The notes beneath the pieces were generated by a model. That model made no database searches, was not told the origin of the DNA, and worked only from the letters and a program-made list of their open reading frames with translations. This document shows, piece after piece, positions 1 through 8,992 of a stretch of 64,000 bases of DNA. The stretch's first letter is position 1. Each line of letters begins with the position of its first letter. The DNA comes from a bacterium (lineage in GTDB: Bacteria; JAHJDO01): NCBI GenBank assembly GCA_030652805.1, contig JAUSPT010000024.1:1-64000 (forward strand). Direction: 5' to 3'. The translations under genes and the position numbers were made by a program.

Positions 1-1
1 A

Positions 2-949
2 AGACCGCTGGGAATACCAACAGTAAAGGATAGGGTGGTGCAAATGGCGGTAAAGCTGATAATAGAACCGTTGTATGAGGCAGATTTTCTCCAATGTTCC
101 TACGGATTTCGACCAAAGCGGAGTGCACATCAAGCAGTAAAGGAAGTGCATAAACAGGTCAACTATCGTAAGTGGATAGTGGATATAGACCTGAAGAGCT
201 ACTTTGATACAATTCCGCATGGACAGCTAATGGAATGCGTGCGAAAGCGGGTAACAGACCGTAAGATATTGCACCTTATTAGGAAGTGGCTTAAAGCAGG
301 AATATTGGAAGAAGGTAAGGTGAAGTATGTAACAAGCGGTAGTCCGCAGGGCGGAGTGTTAAGCCCGTTGCTCAGCAATATCTATCTGCATGAGTTTGAT
401 AGACAATGGAATGAGCAATACGGAAAGCTGGTGCGTTATGCGGATGATATGGTGATACTTTGCAGAACACAGGAAGCAGCGAAACAAGCTTTACGGAGAG
501 CAACAGCGATAATAGAGAAGTTGGGATTGGAAATGAACCAAGAGAAGACGAAGATTTGTCATGTGCGGGAAGGGTTTGATTTTCTGGGATTTACCTATCG
601 GGAAGGGTATTCAGCAAGGTGGAAGAGAAAAGTGCGGGTAAAATACCCAAGAAAGAAAACGATGAAGTCTATCAGGCAGAGGATAAAGGAAGTCATCAAA
701 GGCTTTCCATTGGGAACACAGCTAAAAGAAGTTATAGCAGAAATCAACAGGAAGCTAAGAGGATGGGCTAATTATTTTCGTATAGGCAATGCATATGCAG
801 CAGCAATTAGTCTGAATGATTATGTATGTGCGCAACTTCGTATATTTTGGAGACGACGAAAACAACGAAAAGGTATATCTGGCACTCGGAAATGGTCGAA
901 TGCTTACTTTTATGAAAAGGGGGTATGTTATGTTCCAAACTTACTTTAG
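2..949 (+). CDS. ltrA: Group II intron reverse transcriptase/maturase (5' truncated by window)
   Basis: This is the intron-encoded protein that assists splicing and carries out target-primed reverse transcription. The frame is open from base 2 and reads [16 protein letters not shown], the conserved RT block that precedes the first methionine at base 35, so the gene begins left of the window. Visible motifs are [12 protein letters not shown], the [16 protein letters not shown] block, and the catalytic YADD box at [10 protein letters not shown] (about bases 437-466). The thumb/maturase region follows with FDFLGFTYR and [11 protein letters not shown]. No HNH endonuclease domain is seen after the maturase domain, so it would depend on another priming route. 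The stop is 36 bases before domain V. Family assignment is secure; intron class is not assigned. Confidence 0.93.
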   Translation, partial: RPLGIPTVKDRVVQMAVKLIIEPLYEADFLQCSYGFRPKRSAHQAVKEVHKQVNYRKWIVDIDLKSYFDTIPHGQLMECVRKRVTDRKILHLIRKWLKAGILEEGKVKYVTSGSPQGGVLSPLLSNIYLHEFDRQWNEQYGKLVRYADDMVILCRTQEAAKQALRRATAIIEKLGLEMNQEKTKICHVREGFDFLGFTYREGYSARWKRKVRVKYPRKKTMKSIRQRIKEVIKGFPLGTQLKEVIAEINRKLRGWANYFRIGNAYAAAISLNDYVCAQLRIFWRRRKQRKGISGTRKWSNAYFYEKGVCYVPNLL

Positions 950-984
950 TACTCAACGAATGCTACATAAAGAAACTCAGGGGG

Positions 985-1018
985 AAAGCCGTGTGAGGGA
1001 AAACCGCACGCACGGTTT
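985..1018 (+). ncRNA. Group II intron domain V
   Basis: A 34-base hairpin with the hallmarks of domain V: a lower stem AAGCCGTG pairing with CACGGTTT, which contains the catalytic AGC triad, a short bulge, and an upper stem closed by a GAAA-type tetraloop. Its position just after the maturase stop is the usual one. This RNA hairpin forms the metal-binding active site of the ribozyme. Confidence 0.85.
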
Positions 1019-1028
1019 GGTCTATGAG

Positions 1029-1631
1029 GTGAAGGCATGGCTTCTAAACAGGGCGTCCTTTACTTTAATAGAACTTTTGGTTGTAATAGCGATAATCGCT
1101 CTGCTTGCCTCAATGCTTTTACCGGCACTACAAAAGGCAAGAGGGATGGCAAGAGGAATTAAGTGTGTCAGTAACTTAAAGCAGTTAGGATTGGCTACGC
1201 TGCTTTATGCTGATGACTGGGATGGATATGCTCCGTGTCGCTATGATGGTTCAAATACGTGGGTTCAGGTTTTGGTGAATGGGGGATACACTACGCGAAA
1301 TAACCATCTACAGTGCCCAAGTTATAAGCCGATAGACATACCAACCAGCGGTGAGTGGAGTGTGCAAACTTACGGTGTGGAAACTATCGATACACACAGA
1401 CGTATATTGGCAGGTGACTATATCACTTTTTCTACCACCAGCTGGTTTTATGTCGATTCCCGACAGCAGGATATCAGGCAATATTATCGTGTTACACTTG
1501 ATGGTACGAATCCCGGGGTTGCTCGCCATCATAACGGAAGAGCGAATCTCTGGTTTGTGGATGGACATGTAGAAGGTCATGATGAGAGCGGGCTCGCAAC
1601 TCTTACGCCTGCTATCACTGGTTCTTACTAG
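1029..1631 (+). CDS. Type IV pilin-like (pseudopilin) protein with H-X9-DG motif; N-terminus at intron junction
   Basis: Carries the prepilin N-terminal hydrophobic helix [20 protein letters not shown] followed by [10 protein letters not shown], then [19 protein letters not shown], and ends with the H-X9-DG motif [12 protein letters not shown] (the prepilin-type processing-associated domain common in PVC bacteria). Such proteins are exported, cleaved before the Phe and assembled or anchored through the helix. The frame extends upstream through domain V without a stop, which is accidental. GTG at 1029 is the most plausible in-frame start, giving a short basic leader, but it has no clear ribosome-binding site. 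The original 5' end may have been lost or displaced when the intron arrived. Length of about 200 residues is normal for small members of the family. Confidence 0.7.
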   Translation: MKAWLLNRASFTLIELLVVIAIIALLASMLLPALQKARGMARGIKCVSNLKQLGLATLLYADDWDGYAPCRYDGSNTWVQVLVNGGYTTRNNHLQCPSYKPIDIPTSGEWSVQTYGVETIDTHRRILAGDYITFSTTSWFYVDSRQQDIRQYYRVTLDGTNPGVARHHNGRANLWFVDGHVEGHDESGLATLTPAITGSY

Positions 1632-1693
1632 TCTGAGTAAATTAGGTATAATGAGACAAGTATAGACAAATACCAAAATAAGGAGGAATAAAG

Positions 1694-3334
1694 ATGGAAT
1701 TGGCAAAAAAGAGAAAGAAATTAGGCTATTGTATAGTTGTGATTTTATTAGGAATGATGTTATTCCTGCCATATTCCCTCTCTTTGGCTAATGCTGAGGA
1801 GGGTCTGGCAGAAATGAAACAAAGAAGGAAAGAGGCGGCCCATCGTCAACGCCGGCTTATTTTTAACAACGACGGAGATGATGCATCATGGTACTGTAAG
1901 GTGGCGACACCGGAAGAACTTCTGAGACTTCGAACAACCGGACTGGCGGGCTCGCAGGTGGATACGATTTTCTATAGCACCTGTTCGGGTGGTTTTGGGG
2001 TGTACTCCCATAACACCAAGGTAGGCCAGGTAGTCAGTCCAGAAGTTCTGTTTACGGACAGCATTTCGAAAAAGCTTATTGAACAAGGAACCGACCCGCT
2101 GAAGATCATGGTGGATTTTTGCCACAAGAACGAAATAGAAATCTTCTGGTCGATGAGGATGAATGATACGCATAATGCTAGTCCTGAATATACCGAGGGT
2201 ATGCTTTTGAATTTTTTGAAAGAACATACTGAGTATCTTCTTGCGAGCGGGCCAGGTCAAAAACTTAGGTATGGAGCATGGTCAGCCGCGAATTATGGAC
2301 TGAAAGAAATCAGAGATCTGGCTTTTAAGTTTATACAGGAAGTGTGTCAGAACTACGATGTTGATGGAATCGAATTGGACTTTTTCCGGCATCCGATATT
2401 TTTCAAGTCTCATAGCATGGGACAAACGGTAGAACAGCAAGAGTGTGACTTAATGACCAGTCTGATGAGACAGGTTCGGGATATGACCGAGAAAGAGGCT
2501 ATCAAGAGAGGTCGTCCTTTGCTTATTGCGGTGCGTGTTCCTGATTCAGTTGAATGTTGTAAGACCATCGGACTAGACCTGGTTCGTTGGCTGGAAGAAG
2601 ATTTGATAGATATTTTAGTACCGAGTGGTTATTGGCAATCGAATCCTTTGGAAGTGAGCGTAAAACTGGGACACAAGTATGGTGTTCCGGTCTATCCGGG
2701 TATAGTCGGCTCGCGATATCTGGGAAAAGGCACTGACATGCGCAACTCATCTTTGGGGGTGCGCGGCCAGGCCATGAACATATGGGCCTCCGGGGCAGAT
2801 GGTATTTACCTGTTTAACTTTTTTATTAAGCATCTACCAACCGATCCTCTTTACCGGGAATTGGGGTGTCCGTATCTTACCCAGAAGAGAGATAAAATTT
2901 ATACCACCGGTGCCCAAGCGATTAAAATTTTAAAAGAATGGATTCCTAACGGCAAAAAACGATTTCTTAATAGACAATTGGTATCCATTGAACAACCGGT
3001 GCAATTAACCCCGAGCAGACCTGTTACTATAGAGCTTACCGTTGGAGAAAGGATAGATACACTGTGGGGAAAGAATCGTTTGCCTGTTATAATGTCTAAA
3101 GTAAAACTGCTTCTTCAGATTCCAGCGCAAATGGATTGCAAGACTGTTTTGGTAAAGCTGAATGGGACACAATTAGGGACTGGGGTAAGAGGATCGAACG
3201 GAACTTATGCAGAGTTCCCCGTGAGTAATCCAAGTAGAGTTTTAAAAGGTGTCAATCGTTTTGAGATATCACTAACGCCTGGTAGTGAGCGTAACGTGCT
3301 TATTCAAGACCTGCTTCTTTGGGTAGGGAATTGA
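1694..3334 (+). CDS. Exported TIM-barrel glycoside hydrolase-like protein
   Basis: The ATG follows an excellent ribosome-binding site (AAGGAGGAATAAAG). An N-terminal signal/anchor helix occupies residues 12-33 after a KKRKK basic patch. The core (about residues 50-430) resembles the (beta/alpha)8 glycosyl-hydrolase-like proteins related to YngK/family 10-type enzymes. It has NYDVDGIELDFFRHP (about residues 223-237), where Asp and Glu are placed as in barrel hydrolases, and DILVPSGYWQSNP and VYPGIVGSR on later strands. The last 110 residues look like a beta-sandwich with a sequence QLTPSRPVTIELTVGE. The gene precedes two more exported LamG/CBM proteins on the same strand, which suggests a polysaccharide-related role. 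The substrate cannot be read from the sequence, and catalysis is unproven. Confidence 0.6.
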   Translation: MELAKKRKKLGYCIVVILLGMMLFLPYSLSLANAEEGLAEMKQRRKEAAHRQRRLIFNNDGDDASWYCKVATPEELLRLRTTGLAGSQVDTIFYSTCSGGFGVYSHNTKVGQVVSPEVLFTDSISKKLIEQGTDPLKIMVDFCHKNEIEIFWSMRMNDTHNASPEYTEGMLLNFLKEHTEYLLASGPGQKLRYGAWSAANYGLKEIRDLAFKFIQEVCQNYDVDGIELDFFRHPIFFKSHSMGQTVEQQECDLMTSLMRQVRDMTEKEAIKRGRPLLIAVRVPDSVECCKTIGLDLVRWLEEDLIDILVPSGYWQSNPLEVSVKLGHKYGVPVYPGIVGSRYLGKGTDMRNSSLGVRGQAMNIWASGADGIYLFNFFIKHLPTDPLYRELGCPYLTQKRDKIYTTGAQAIKILKEWIPNGKKRFLNRQLVSIEQPVQLTPSRPVTIELTVGERIDTLWGKNRLPVIMSKVKLLLQIPAQMDCKTVLVKLNGTQLGTGVRGSNGTYAEFPVSNPSRVLKGVNRFEISLTPGSERNVLIQDLLLWVGN

Positions 3335-3405
3335 ACAACGCGGAAAATCTGCTTTTAGCCAGGCAAAAAAGGCTGGTATATTATAATATTATAGGAGGAA
3401 GGAAA

Positions 3406-4134
3406 ATGTTAAAGAAGACGATGGTATTAGGCGTAGTATTCGTTTTAGCTTTGTTCTTCGGACTTGCTAACTATGGTTGGGCAGGAGAAGAGGGCTTAGT
3501 AGCTTACTGGAAGTTTGATGAGGGTAAAGGGGGTATAGTCAAAGATGCAACAAATAACGGAAATGACGGAGCGATCTATGGAGCTACATGGGCAGTAAAT
3601 GCATTAAAATTTAAGGGTGCGAATGATTATGTTGATGTCCCTGATAATGCGAGTCTCTCTGCTTTAACAGCATTGAGTATTGCGTTATGGATGAAAAGTG
3701 AAAGCAATGCTATCTATCAGGGCTTTGTTGGCAAATATGGTGGAGGAGACAGAGAATGGTATATAGACGGAAGACCGGCGAAAGATCAGTGTACTTTCTA
3801 TTTGTATGATGAAAGTGAGGGGGGATATATAGGCAGACTTGCACATAGCGCAGGTTTATTTAATGGGAAGTGGCATCATCTTGTTGGAACATGGGACGGT
3901 GGAACAACAGGGGCTAGTATGAAACTATATAAGGATGGCGTTCAGATTAATGGCGTAGATGCGAGCAAGGGAACATTTGTTGCTGTGAGGGATTTAGATG
4001 CGAGTGTGATTATTGGAAGGATGTCTGCAAGTTATCCTCAATGGGACTTTGACGGCACAATCGACGAAGTCAGGATTTACAATAAGGCGTTGACAGCAAC
4101 AGAAGTAAGGAGAATCTTTATAAAAGGAAGATAG
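3406..4134 (+). CDS. Secreted LamG-domain (concanavalin A-like) protein
   Basis: ATG 3406 is chosen because AGGAGGAAGG lies just upstream and it begins a clean signal peptide (LKKTMVLGVVFVLALFFGLA, cleavage near GWA-GEE). The remaining 215 residues are one LamG/laminin-G-like jelly roll: LVAYWKFDEGKG, DATNNGNDGAIYGATW, a VDVPDN strand, ALSIALWMK, GKWHHLVGTWDG, and the closing GTIDEVRIYNKALTATEV. LamG domains bind glycans or cap larger enzymes; here the domain is alone, so a binding or surface role is inferred rather than catalysis. Its closest neighbour in the window is the N-terminal LamG domain of the protein at 4211, with the same opening (WKxDxGxG...DxxxNGNxGxIxGATW), so the two may be related by duplication. 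Confidence 0.75.
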   Translation: MLKKTMVLGVVFVLALFFGLANYGWAGEEGLVAYWKFDEGKGGIVKDATNNGNDGAIYGATWAVNALKFKGANDYVDVPDNASLSALTALSIALWMKSESNAIYQGFVGKYGGGDREWYIDGRPAKDQCTFYLYDESEGGYIGRLAHSAGLFNGKWHHLVGTWDGGTTGASMKLYKDGVQINGVDASKGTFVAVRDLDASVIIGRMSASYPQWDFDGTIDEVRIYNKALTATEVRRIFIKGR

Positions 4135-4138
4135 TTCC

Positions 4139-4175
4139 GTATTTTACAGCTTCCGTTTAGTCTGCCGTAAAATAC
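4139..4175. repeat. 9-bp perfect inverted repeat after LamG gene
   Basis: GTATTTTAC (4139-4147) and GTAAAATAC (4167-4175) are exact reverse complements separated by 19 bases, directly after the LamG stop. No T-run follows, so it is a weak terminator candidate; it could instead be an mRNA 3' stabilising hairpin or an operator for the next gene, whose start is 36 bases further on. Confidence 0.4.
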
Positions 4176-4210
4176 CAAAATAAGATAGTGTTAAAAATCA
4201 GGAGAAAAAA

Positions 4211-7200
4211 ATGATGAAGAGAATAAGGATGTTAGCGTGTATTATCTGCGGATTTGGTCTATTGTTGGTAAGTCCTGTCTGGGGTACGGATATTAATAAA
4301 GATGCTGTAGGAATATGGAAGATAGATAAAGGTGAAGGAACAACCTTAAAGGATAGCTCAGGAAACGGTAACAATGGAACTATTAAAGGAGCAACATGGG
4401 TGAAGGAAGGTTCTGGGTGGGCATTAAGTTTTGATGGCAGGGACGACTCTGTGGAAGTTCAGGACGCTCCCTCCTTAAGGCTTCAGCCTCCTTATACCAT
4501 GGGTGTATGGTTTAAGACTACCAGCTCGAATGATGGGATGTTTCTTATTGGTAAATCCAGGGGGTATGCCTATTGTCTTTTCATCACCCGCCAATCCAAA
4601 TACTTGAGTAATAATATGCGGGCAACGGATGATAAGGTTTATAATATTGCGCATGTTTTAAAAGAAGAGAATGAAACCTTTGCTGATGATATATGGCATT
4701 TTGTAATAGGAACGGTAGAAAAAGGTAAGATAAAATTGTTTATTGACGGAGAGTTAAAGGGGGAGAGAGAGTATCCGGAAGAGCTGAGTGTCCTGCACAG
4801 CGAGAACACGGCTCTCTCTCTGGTTATGGGGAGATGGGCTAAGGCGTATTATCAGGGAATGATTGGAGAGGCATTCATTCTCAAAAGAGCCATGACTAAA
4901 GAGGAAATCAAAATTCTCTTTGAGGAAGAAAAGAAAAAATATAGGGGAATATCCCTCAGGAAGACGTCGGACAAGCCGGTTATAGACGGCAAACTTACTG
5001 ATACCTGCTGGCAGAACCAAAGACCATTAACCAATTTTTATTTAAATAATATTGGTATCGAATTAGCCAAAAAACAGACGACTGCATATCTGACCTACGA
5101 TGATAAGAATATATACGTGGGATACAGGTGTCAGGAGCCGCAAATGGCAGGAATAAAAGCACATATAGCTGATCATGATGGTCCTGTCTCGAGGGATGAC
5201 TGCGTAGAATTTTTTGTCTCTCCAAAAGGAGAAGATGATTATGTTTACTACCAGTTTATCCTGAACACCAATAATGCTTTATTTGACCAGAAGATAGCAT
5301 GGAATGTCGAACACTGGGATAATCCTTTCTATGAATTTGATTCTTCATGGAACTGCAAAGGTCTCAAAAGCGCCATTTATAGCGGGCAAGATTACTGGTC
5401 AGCAGAGATAGCCATACCTTTTTCTGAGCTTGGAGGGATTCCTAAACCAGGTGATAAGTGGCGCTTAAATCTTGCCAGAGAAGAGACCCAGTCAGGTGAA
5501 TTAAGTACATTCTCCTCATTAGTAGGAGGTTTTCATCAACCCAAACATTTCTCCAGAATAGATTTTGAAGATAATATAGCTATTCTAACCAGAGCCAAGA
5601 AGCAGTTTTTTGATACCTTGACAGTAAAAAGAGAACGGCCGCTCTATAAAGAATTGCTTACTGATAAACCGGGTAGTTATATAGTTCATAACTGGCAGCA
5701 TTGGGGTAGTGAGAGCGCTATGAAGAAGTATAAATTAACCATGGATGAATGGATAAAGATGAGGTTTGAGCGAATGGAGGAAGAAGCTAAGATTGGGATG
5801 ATGGGAACGTGTTTACCCTGGTCACTCCGAGGTAGAACTCCTTGTGATACTCATAAAACACGCTTGGAACTTCACCAGAAATATGGCGCAATGGTAAATG
5901 CTCAATTTGCTAGTCAGGATGGCTGGTGTCTCCGGCAAAAAGCATTAAAAGAGGGAGCGGTCTTACAAAATCAAGGAGAGCCATATCATGTCCATGAGTC
6001 ATGTTCTATTCTCGACCCGGTCTATGTAAAATTACTAAAGAAAAGCCTGACTGACTATGCCTATAAATACAAAGACCTGCCTTATCTCTATGCCTGGGAA
6101 GGAGAGGATGAACCTACCTTCCCTCTATATCGAGGCGATATCAATACTGCTCCTGACTTGATAAAGAAGTGGAATAAGGAAGTAAAAAATAATTATGGAT
6201 TTGGTAAGTATGAAATGCCAAAGTGGAAAAAGAGCCGATGGGCAAGACCTATGGCTGGAGAGGTTTTTAGTTATATTGCCTATAATAGATGGGCAGCTCA
6301 GAAGTATCTAGAACGGAATAAAGAACTCTATCAAATAGCAAAAAGGATTACTCCTAATATTAAGTTTTGCGCCGGGAACTTGGGTACTATCCACGGTATT
6401 GACACCTTTGACCATATCGGAATAGCGGAATATAGCGATATTATGATGAACGACCCTTATGCTTCCGCTGAAGCAGGAGGTAGAGGAAGAGGGACGTTCA
6501 ATCATGGTTTTGCCACTAAGCTTACGTATGATTTATCAAATGGAAAAGACGTTTGGACAATCATTCAAGCATTTACTCATTACGGATTTAAGGCTACTCC
6601 GGATAGATTGAGGGAATGGGTTTCTCAATCTCTAAAGAATGGCGCAAAAGTAATTGACTACCTAGAAGACGATGATTGTCTCAGCAATAAGCCTCTCTAT
6701 CAGGAGATGTTGAGATTAGCTGGTATTATCACAAAAATGAACAAAATAAGAATTCCTAAAGATTCTGATACGGCTATTCTTTATCCTTATTATTCCTCTT
6801 TTGCTGATGGCCGCTTTACAAATGCTGACGAGGTATATACAGCCTATTCTCTTCTGGGGGAAAGGATTGGCTCGTGGTTCACATTCATAAGCGATTTCCA
6901 GATAGAAAAAGGACAAAAGAAGCTTTCTGATTACAAAGTGATTTACATTCCCAGAGGAGATTATTTAACCGAGGAGATAGCAAAGAAAATAGAAGATTAC
7001 GTTAGGAACGGCGGTATTGTAGTAGCTGGTGACCCAGGAATATTCAACTGGAATATCAATGGAGAAAGTTTAGCCAACTACCGGGAGAGAATATTTGGTG
7101 TTAAGGTGAGAAATAAAATACAATCAAAGGAAATGATTGTAAATGGAAAGAAGTTACCTGTTTATATGGATAACGATGCAAGCAGTAGTAACTTTTACCG

Positions 7201-7450
7201 GAGCTATCCAGTTTATAAAATAGAAGTAGTTGGCTCTAAGGCAAAAGTAACAGGCTATTTGGAAAATGGGATACCGGGGGTAGTTGAGAATAAGTATGGT
7301 AAAGGCAGGGTAATATACTTTGCGGTAAATCCTTTTATTCCTCGGGCTGTCTTTGAACCCGCCTGGAGTGATTTTTTCAGGGAGATTCAAACTACAGCCG
7401 GATGCAAGATAGATCAGGATATATGGAATTTTGAACTGCATGGAAACTAA
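4211..7450 (+). CDS. Large exported LamG-CBM9-like-glycoside hydrolase-like protein with C-terminal GATase-like domain
   Basis: A 1079-residue exported protein (signal peptide residues 1-25, good SD GGAGAAAAAA). Domains in order: LamG jelly roll (about 30-235; KDSSGNGNNGTIKGATW, GEAFILKRAMTKEEI); a CBM9-like carbohydrate-binding domain (about 245-445; KPVIDGKLTDTCWQ, LTYDDKNIYVGYRC, DDCVEFFVSP, WSAEIAIPFSELG); a central 400-residue region with a TIM-barrel look and possible acidic catalytic residues in LYAWEGEDEPTFPLY; and a final domain (about 847-1065; DTAILYPYYSSF, DYKVIYIPRGDYLTEE, YVRNGGIVVAGDPG) resembling the class I glutamine amidotransferase-like/beta-galactosidase trimerisation fold. 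Such multi-domain proteins occur in polysaccharide-degrading PVC bacteria. Family membership of the central domain is uncertain; the substrate is unknown. Confidence 0.65.
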   Translation: MMKRIRMLACIICGFGLLLVSPVWGTDINKDAVGIWKIDKGEGTTLKDSSGNGNNGTIKGATWVKEGSGWALSFDGRDDSVEVQDAPSLRLQPPYTMGVWFKTTSSNDGMFLIGKSRGYAYCLFITRQSKYLSNNMRATDDKVYNIAHVLKEENETFADDIWHFVIGTVEKGKIKLFIDGELKGEREYPEELSVLHSENTALSLVMGRWAKAYYQGMIGEAFILKRAMTKEEIKILFEEEKKKYRGISLRKTSDKPVIDGKLTDTCWQNQRPLTNFYLNNIGIELAKKQTTAYLTYDDKNIYVGYRCQEPQMAGIKAHIADHDGPVSRDDCVEFFVSPKGEDDYVYYQFILNTNNALFDQKIAWNVEHWDNPFYEFDSSWNCKGLKSAIYSGQDYWSAEIAIPFSELGGIPKPGDKWRLNLAREETQSGELSTFSSLVGGFHQPKHFSRIDFEDNIAILTRAKKQFFDTLTVKRERPLYKELLTDKPGSYIVHNWQHWGSESAMKKYKLTMDEWIKMRFERMEEEAKIGMMGTCLPWSLRGRTPCDTHKTRLELHQKYGAMVNAQFASQDGWCLRQKALKEGAVLQNQGEPYHVHESCSILDPVYVKLLKKSLTDYAYKYKDLPYLYAWEGEDEPTFPLYRGDINTAPDLIKKWNKEVKNNYGFGKYEMPKWKKSRWARPMAGEVFSYIAYNRWAAQKYLERNKELYQIAKRITPNIKFCAGNLGTIHGIDTFDHIGIAEYSDIMMNDPYASAEAGGRGRGTFNHGFATKLTYDLSNGKDVWTIIQAFTHYGFKATPDRLREWVSQSLKNGAKVIDYLEDDDCLSNKPLYQEMLRLAGIITKMNKIRIPKDSDTAILYPYYSSFADGRFTNADEVYTAYSLLGERIGSWFTFISDFQIEKGQKKLSDYKVIYIPRGDYLTEEIAKKIEDYVRNGGIVVAGDPGIFNWNINGESLANYRERIFGVKVRNKIQSKEMIVNGKKLPVYMDNDASSSNFYRSYPVYKIEVVGSKAKVTGYLENGIPGVVENKYGKGRVIYFAVNPFIPRAVFEPAWSDFFREIQTTAGCKIDQDIWNFELHGN

Positions 7451-7498
7451 AAATACTGTGAATTTTTACATTACCAACAAATCAGCGGGAGCATAAGA

Positions 7499-8590
7499 AT
7501 GACAAACAAAATCAATGCTGGGTTTATAGGGGTTGGGGCTTTTACAGATAGAATGCATCTTCCTCACACACTCGCTAATCCAAAATACAGGATTCACACT
7601 TTATGCGATTTAAATAAAGATTTATTAAAAGAGAGAGAAAAACAGTATAAACCAATAAAAACAACAACTGATTACCATGATATTTTAAAAGACCCGGAAA
7701 TCGACATGGTTTTTATTGGCTCACGCCACGATAAACACGCTTTTTTTATAGAGGAATGCGCTAAAGTGGGTAAAAACGTAATGGTTGAGAAACCAATGGC
7801 TACAACAAATGAAGAATCGAGAAAAATAATTGATTGTGTGGATAAATCAAACATAAGACTTATGGTTGGTTATAATAGACGGTTTTCTCAGGCAATGATT
7901 GATGCAAAAAAAATATTCCAGGAAAATAAATCAACCGCAACCAATGTATATTACCGCATGGCTGATGAAAATAAAGATATGGATTATTATGGCTTTGACG
8001 TGGATAAATTCGGAGGACATCTGGTTACAGAAGTTTGCCACATATTTGACCTTTTATCGTGGTTTCTTGAAGAAGAGCCAAGGGAGATATATGCTGCAGG
8101 AGATCTAAAATCAAACCAAAATGTCACCATTACATTCATTAAAGGTTCTGTTGCTACTATCATAAACAGTACCAGAGGAACCCTGAACTATCCAAAAGAA
8201 TACATGGAGGTTTTTTCAGGATACACAACTCTTGCAATTGATTGGTTTTCGGAGATCCGTTTTTCAAAAGACGGAGAATATAGGCGAATTAATTATCCAA
8301 TGAAGCGGGACGAAATCCCTGAGATTGTTTGCGAAAGTCCTAATATGACAAGTGAAGATATTTATAGGAAATATGAATTTATTGCTAAAAATAATCTATA
8401 TTGGAAGAGAAAATTTCAGCCGGATAAAGGACACTATGCTGAACTCGATGTTTATGCTGATGCCCTGTTGAATGATAAACCGTCACCTGTTGATGAAAGA
8501 GATGGCGCAAGAGCAACTGCAATGGCGCAAGCTGCAAATGAATCAATCAAAAAGAAAGCCGTCCAGTCAATTGAGACTTTTTGGATTTAA
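7499..8590 (+). CDS. Gfo/Idh/MocA family NAD(P)-dependent oxidoreductase
   Basis: A 363-residue cytoplasmic protein. The N-terminal Rossmann fold starts with AGFIGVGAFTDRMHLP, followed by the family motif EKPMATTNEES (about residues 96-106) whose Lys is catalytic in the family, and YNRRFSQAM. The C-terminal alpha/beta domain contains GGHLVTEVCHIFDLLSWFL, where the conserved His sits. Members oxidise or epimerise sugars, inositols or related polyols. The preceding gene is an exported glycan-acting protein and the following genes are amidohydrolase and SDR, so a catabolic role for a sugar or sugar acid is plausible. Substrate and cofactor preference cannot be read. A second, distinct member lies at 22571. 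Confidence 0.85.
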   Translation: MTNKINAGFIGVGAFTDRMHLPHTLANPKYRIHTLCDLNKDLLKEREKQYKPIKTTTDYHDILKDPEIDMVFIGSRHDKHAFFIEECAKVGKNVMVEKPMATTNEESRKIIDCVDKSNIRLMVGYNRRFSQAMIDAKKIFQENKSTATNVYYRMADENKDMDYYGFDVDKFGGHLVTEVCHIFDLLSWFLEEEPREIYAAGDLKSNQNVTITFIKGSVATIINSTRGTLNYPKEYMEVFSGYTTLAIDWFSEIRFSKDGEYRRINYPMKRDEIPEIVCESPNMTSEDIYRKYEFIAKNNLYWKRKFQPDKGHYAELDVYADALLNDKPSPVDERDGARATAMAQAANESIKKKAVQSIETFWI

Positions 8591-8686
8591 AAAAAAGAAT
8601 TCATATCAGTCACTCCCACTACTAAAAAAATTAGAACTTTGTGTTGAAATTAGGTATAATGCGGAAAACAGAGAGTAATATTTCGC

Positions 8687-8863
8687 ATGAAAGCCTTAAA
8701 CTTCTTTGATTCCAATGGAATTTTGGGACAGCCTGTGTTTTCAAGTTCTACGGGCAAATTCGAATCTTATCTCAGTTCTGAGAAACTTATAAAAGAAATG
8801 GATCATTTTGGAATTGATTGTACTCTTGTATCTCACTGAGATGCAGTCAATGATCATCCATCT
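8687..8863 (+). pseudogene. Truncated duplicate of the 5' end of the amidohydrolase gene
   Basis: This stretch is a near copy of the first 177 bases of the amidohydrolase gene at 10231, from the start codon through the sequence encoding SH(W)DAVNDHPS. The two differ at roughly a dozen bases, mainly at third codon positions. In this copy the Trp codon TGG has become TGA, giving an in-frame stop after about 54 codons, and identity ends abruptly at CATCCATCT (8855-8863). TGA is used as a normal stop elsewhere in the window, so recoding is unlikely. It is a gene remnant separated from the intact copy by the DUF4143 ATPase gene. Confidence 0.85.
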
Positions 8864-8906
8864 GCAGAGAAAATTTTATCGGATTCGCAATGATGGATTC
8901 TGTGAA

Positions 8907-8958
8907 GTAAAATTTTACAAAAGTAAGACAAATTTGCGTTGGTAATGCAAATTTGTCT
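8907..8958. promoter_or_regulatory. Two perfect palindromes upstream of the DUF4143 ATPase (candidate operators)
   Basis: GTAAAATTTTAC (8907-8918) is a 12-base perfect palindrome. Eight bases later AGACAAATTTGC (8926-8937) is exactly inverted as GCAAATTTGTCT (8947-8958) across a 9-base spacer. The right arm overlaps the first T of a TTGACA -35 box. The arrangement looks like protein-binding sites that could control the ATPase gene; the second one could also be a transcript hairpin. Confidence 0.5.
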
Positions 8959-8986
8959 TGACATAGCCTAACATTAATGATACAAG
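8958..8986 (+). promoter_or_regulatory. Candidate sigma-70 promoter for the DUF4143 ATPase, probably leaderless
   Basis: A perfect -35 box TTGACA (8958-8963), a 17-base spacer and a TACAAG -10 box (8981-8986). Initiation seven bases downstream would fall at the ATG at 8993, and no ribosome-binding site precedes that ATG, so the predicted transcript is leaderless. Confidence 0.55.
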
Positions 8987-8992
8987 TAGATT

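Larger units (their letters stand above)
1..1045 (+). mobile_element. Group II intron, 3' portion (5' part outside window)
   Basis: A reverse transcriptase/maturase frame already open at the left edge is followed 36 bases later by a canonical domain V hairpin, the order expected at the 3' end of a bacterial group II intron. The 5' exon, ribozyme domains I-III and the N-terminus of the maturase lie outside the window. The exact 3' splice site is not clear: after domain V I cannot find a convincing domain VI hairpin before the pilin-like reading frame begins, so the right boundary is approximate. Either domain VI has decayed or recombination joined the intron to the pilin gene. Confidence 0.75.

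Noticed and set aside
816-1028. Long in-frame N-terminal extension of the pilin-like protein
   Set aside because: It is the maturase gene and domain V read in another frame; a prepilin leader is short, so the extension is not translated as part of it.
8640-8660. TTGAAA and TATAAT upstream of the pseudogene as a promoter
   Set aside because: The two boxes are separated by only five bases; no good -35 box lies at proper spacing from the TATAAT.
8820-8860. TGA at a conserved Trp position as evidence of UGA recoding to Trp
   Set aside because: Other genes (for example the Trm112-like gene and hsdR-region genes) end properly at TGA, the intact copy at 10231 uses TGG, and the frame after the TGA loses similarity. 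A pseudogene explains it.
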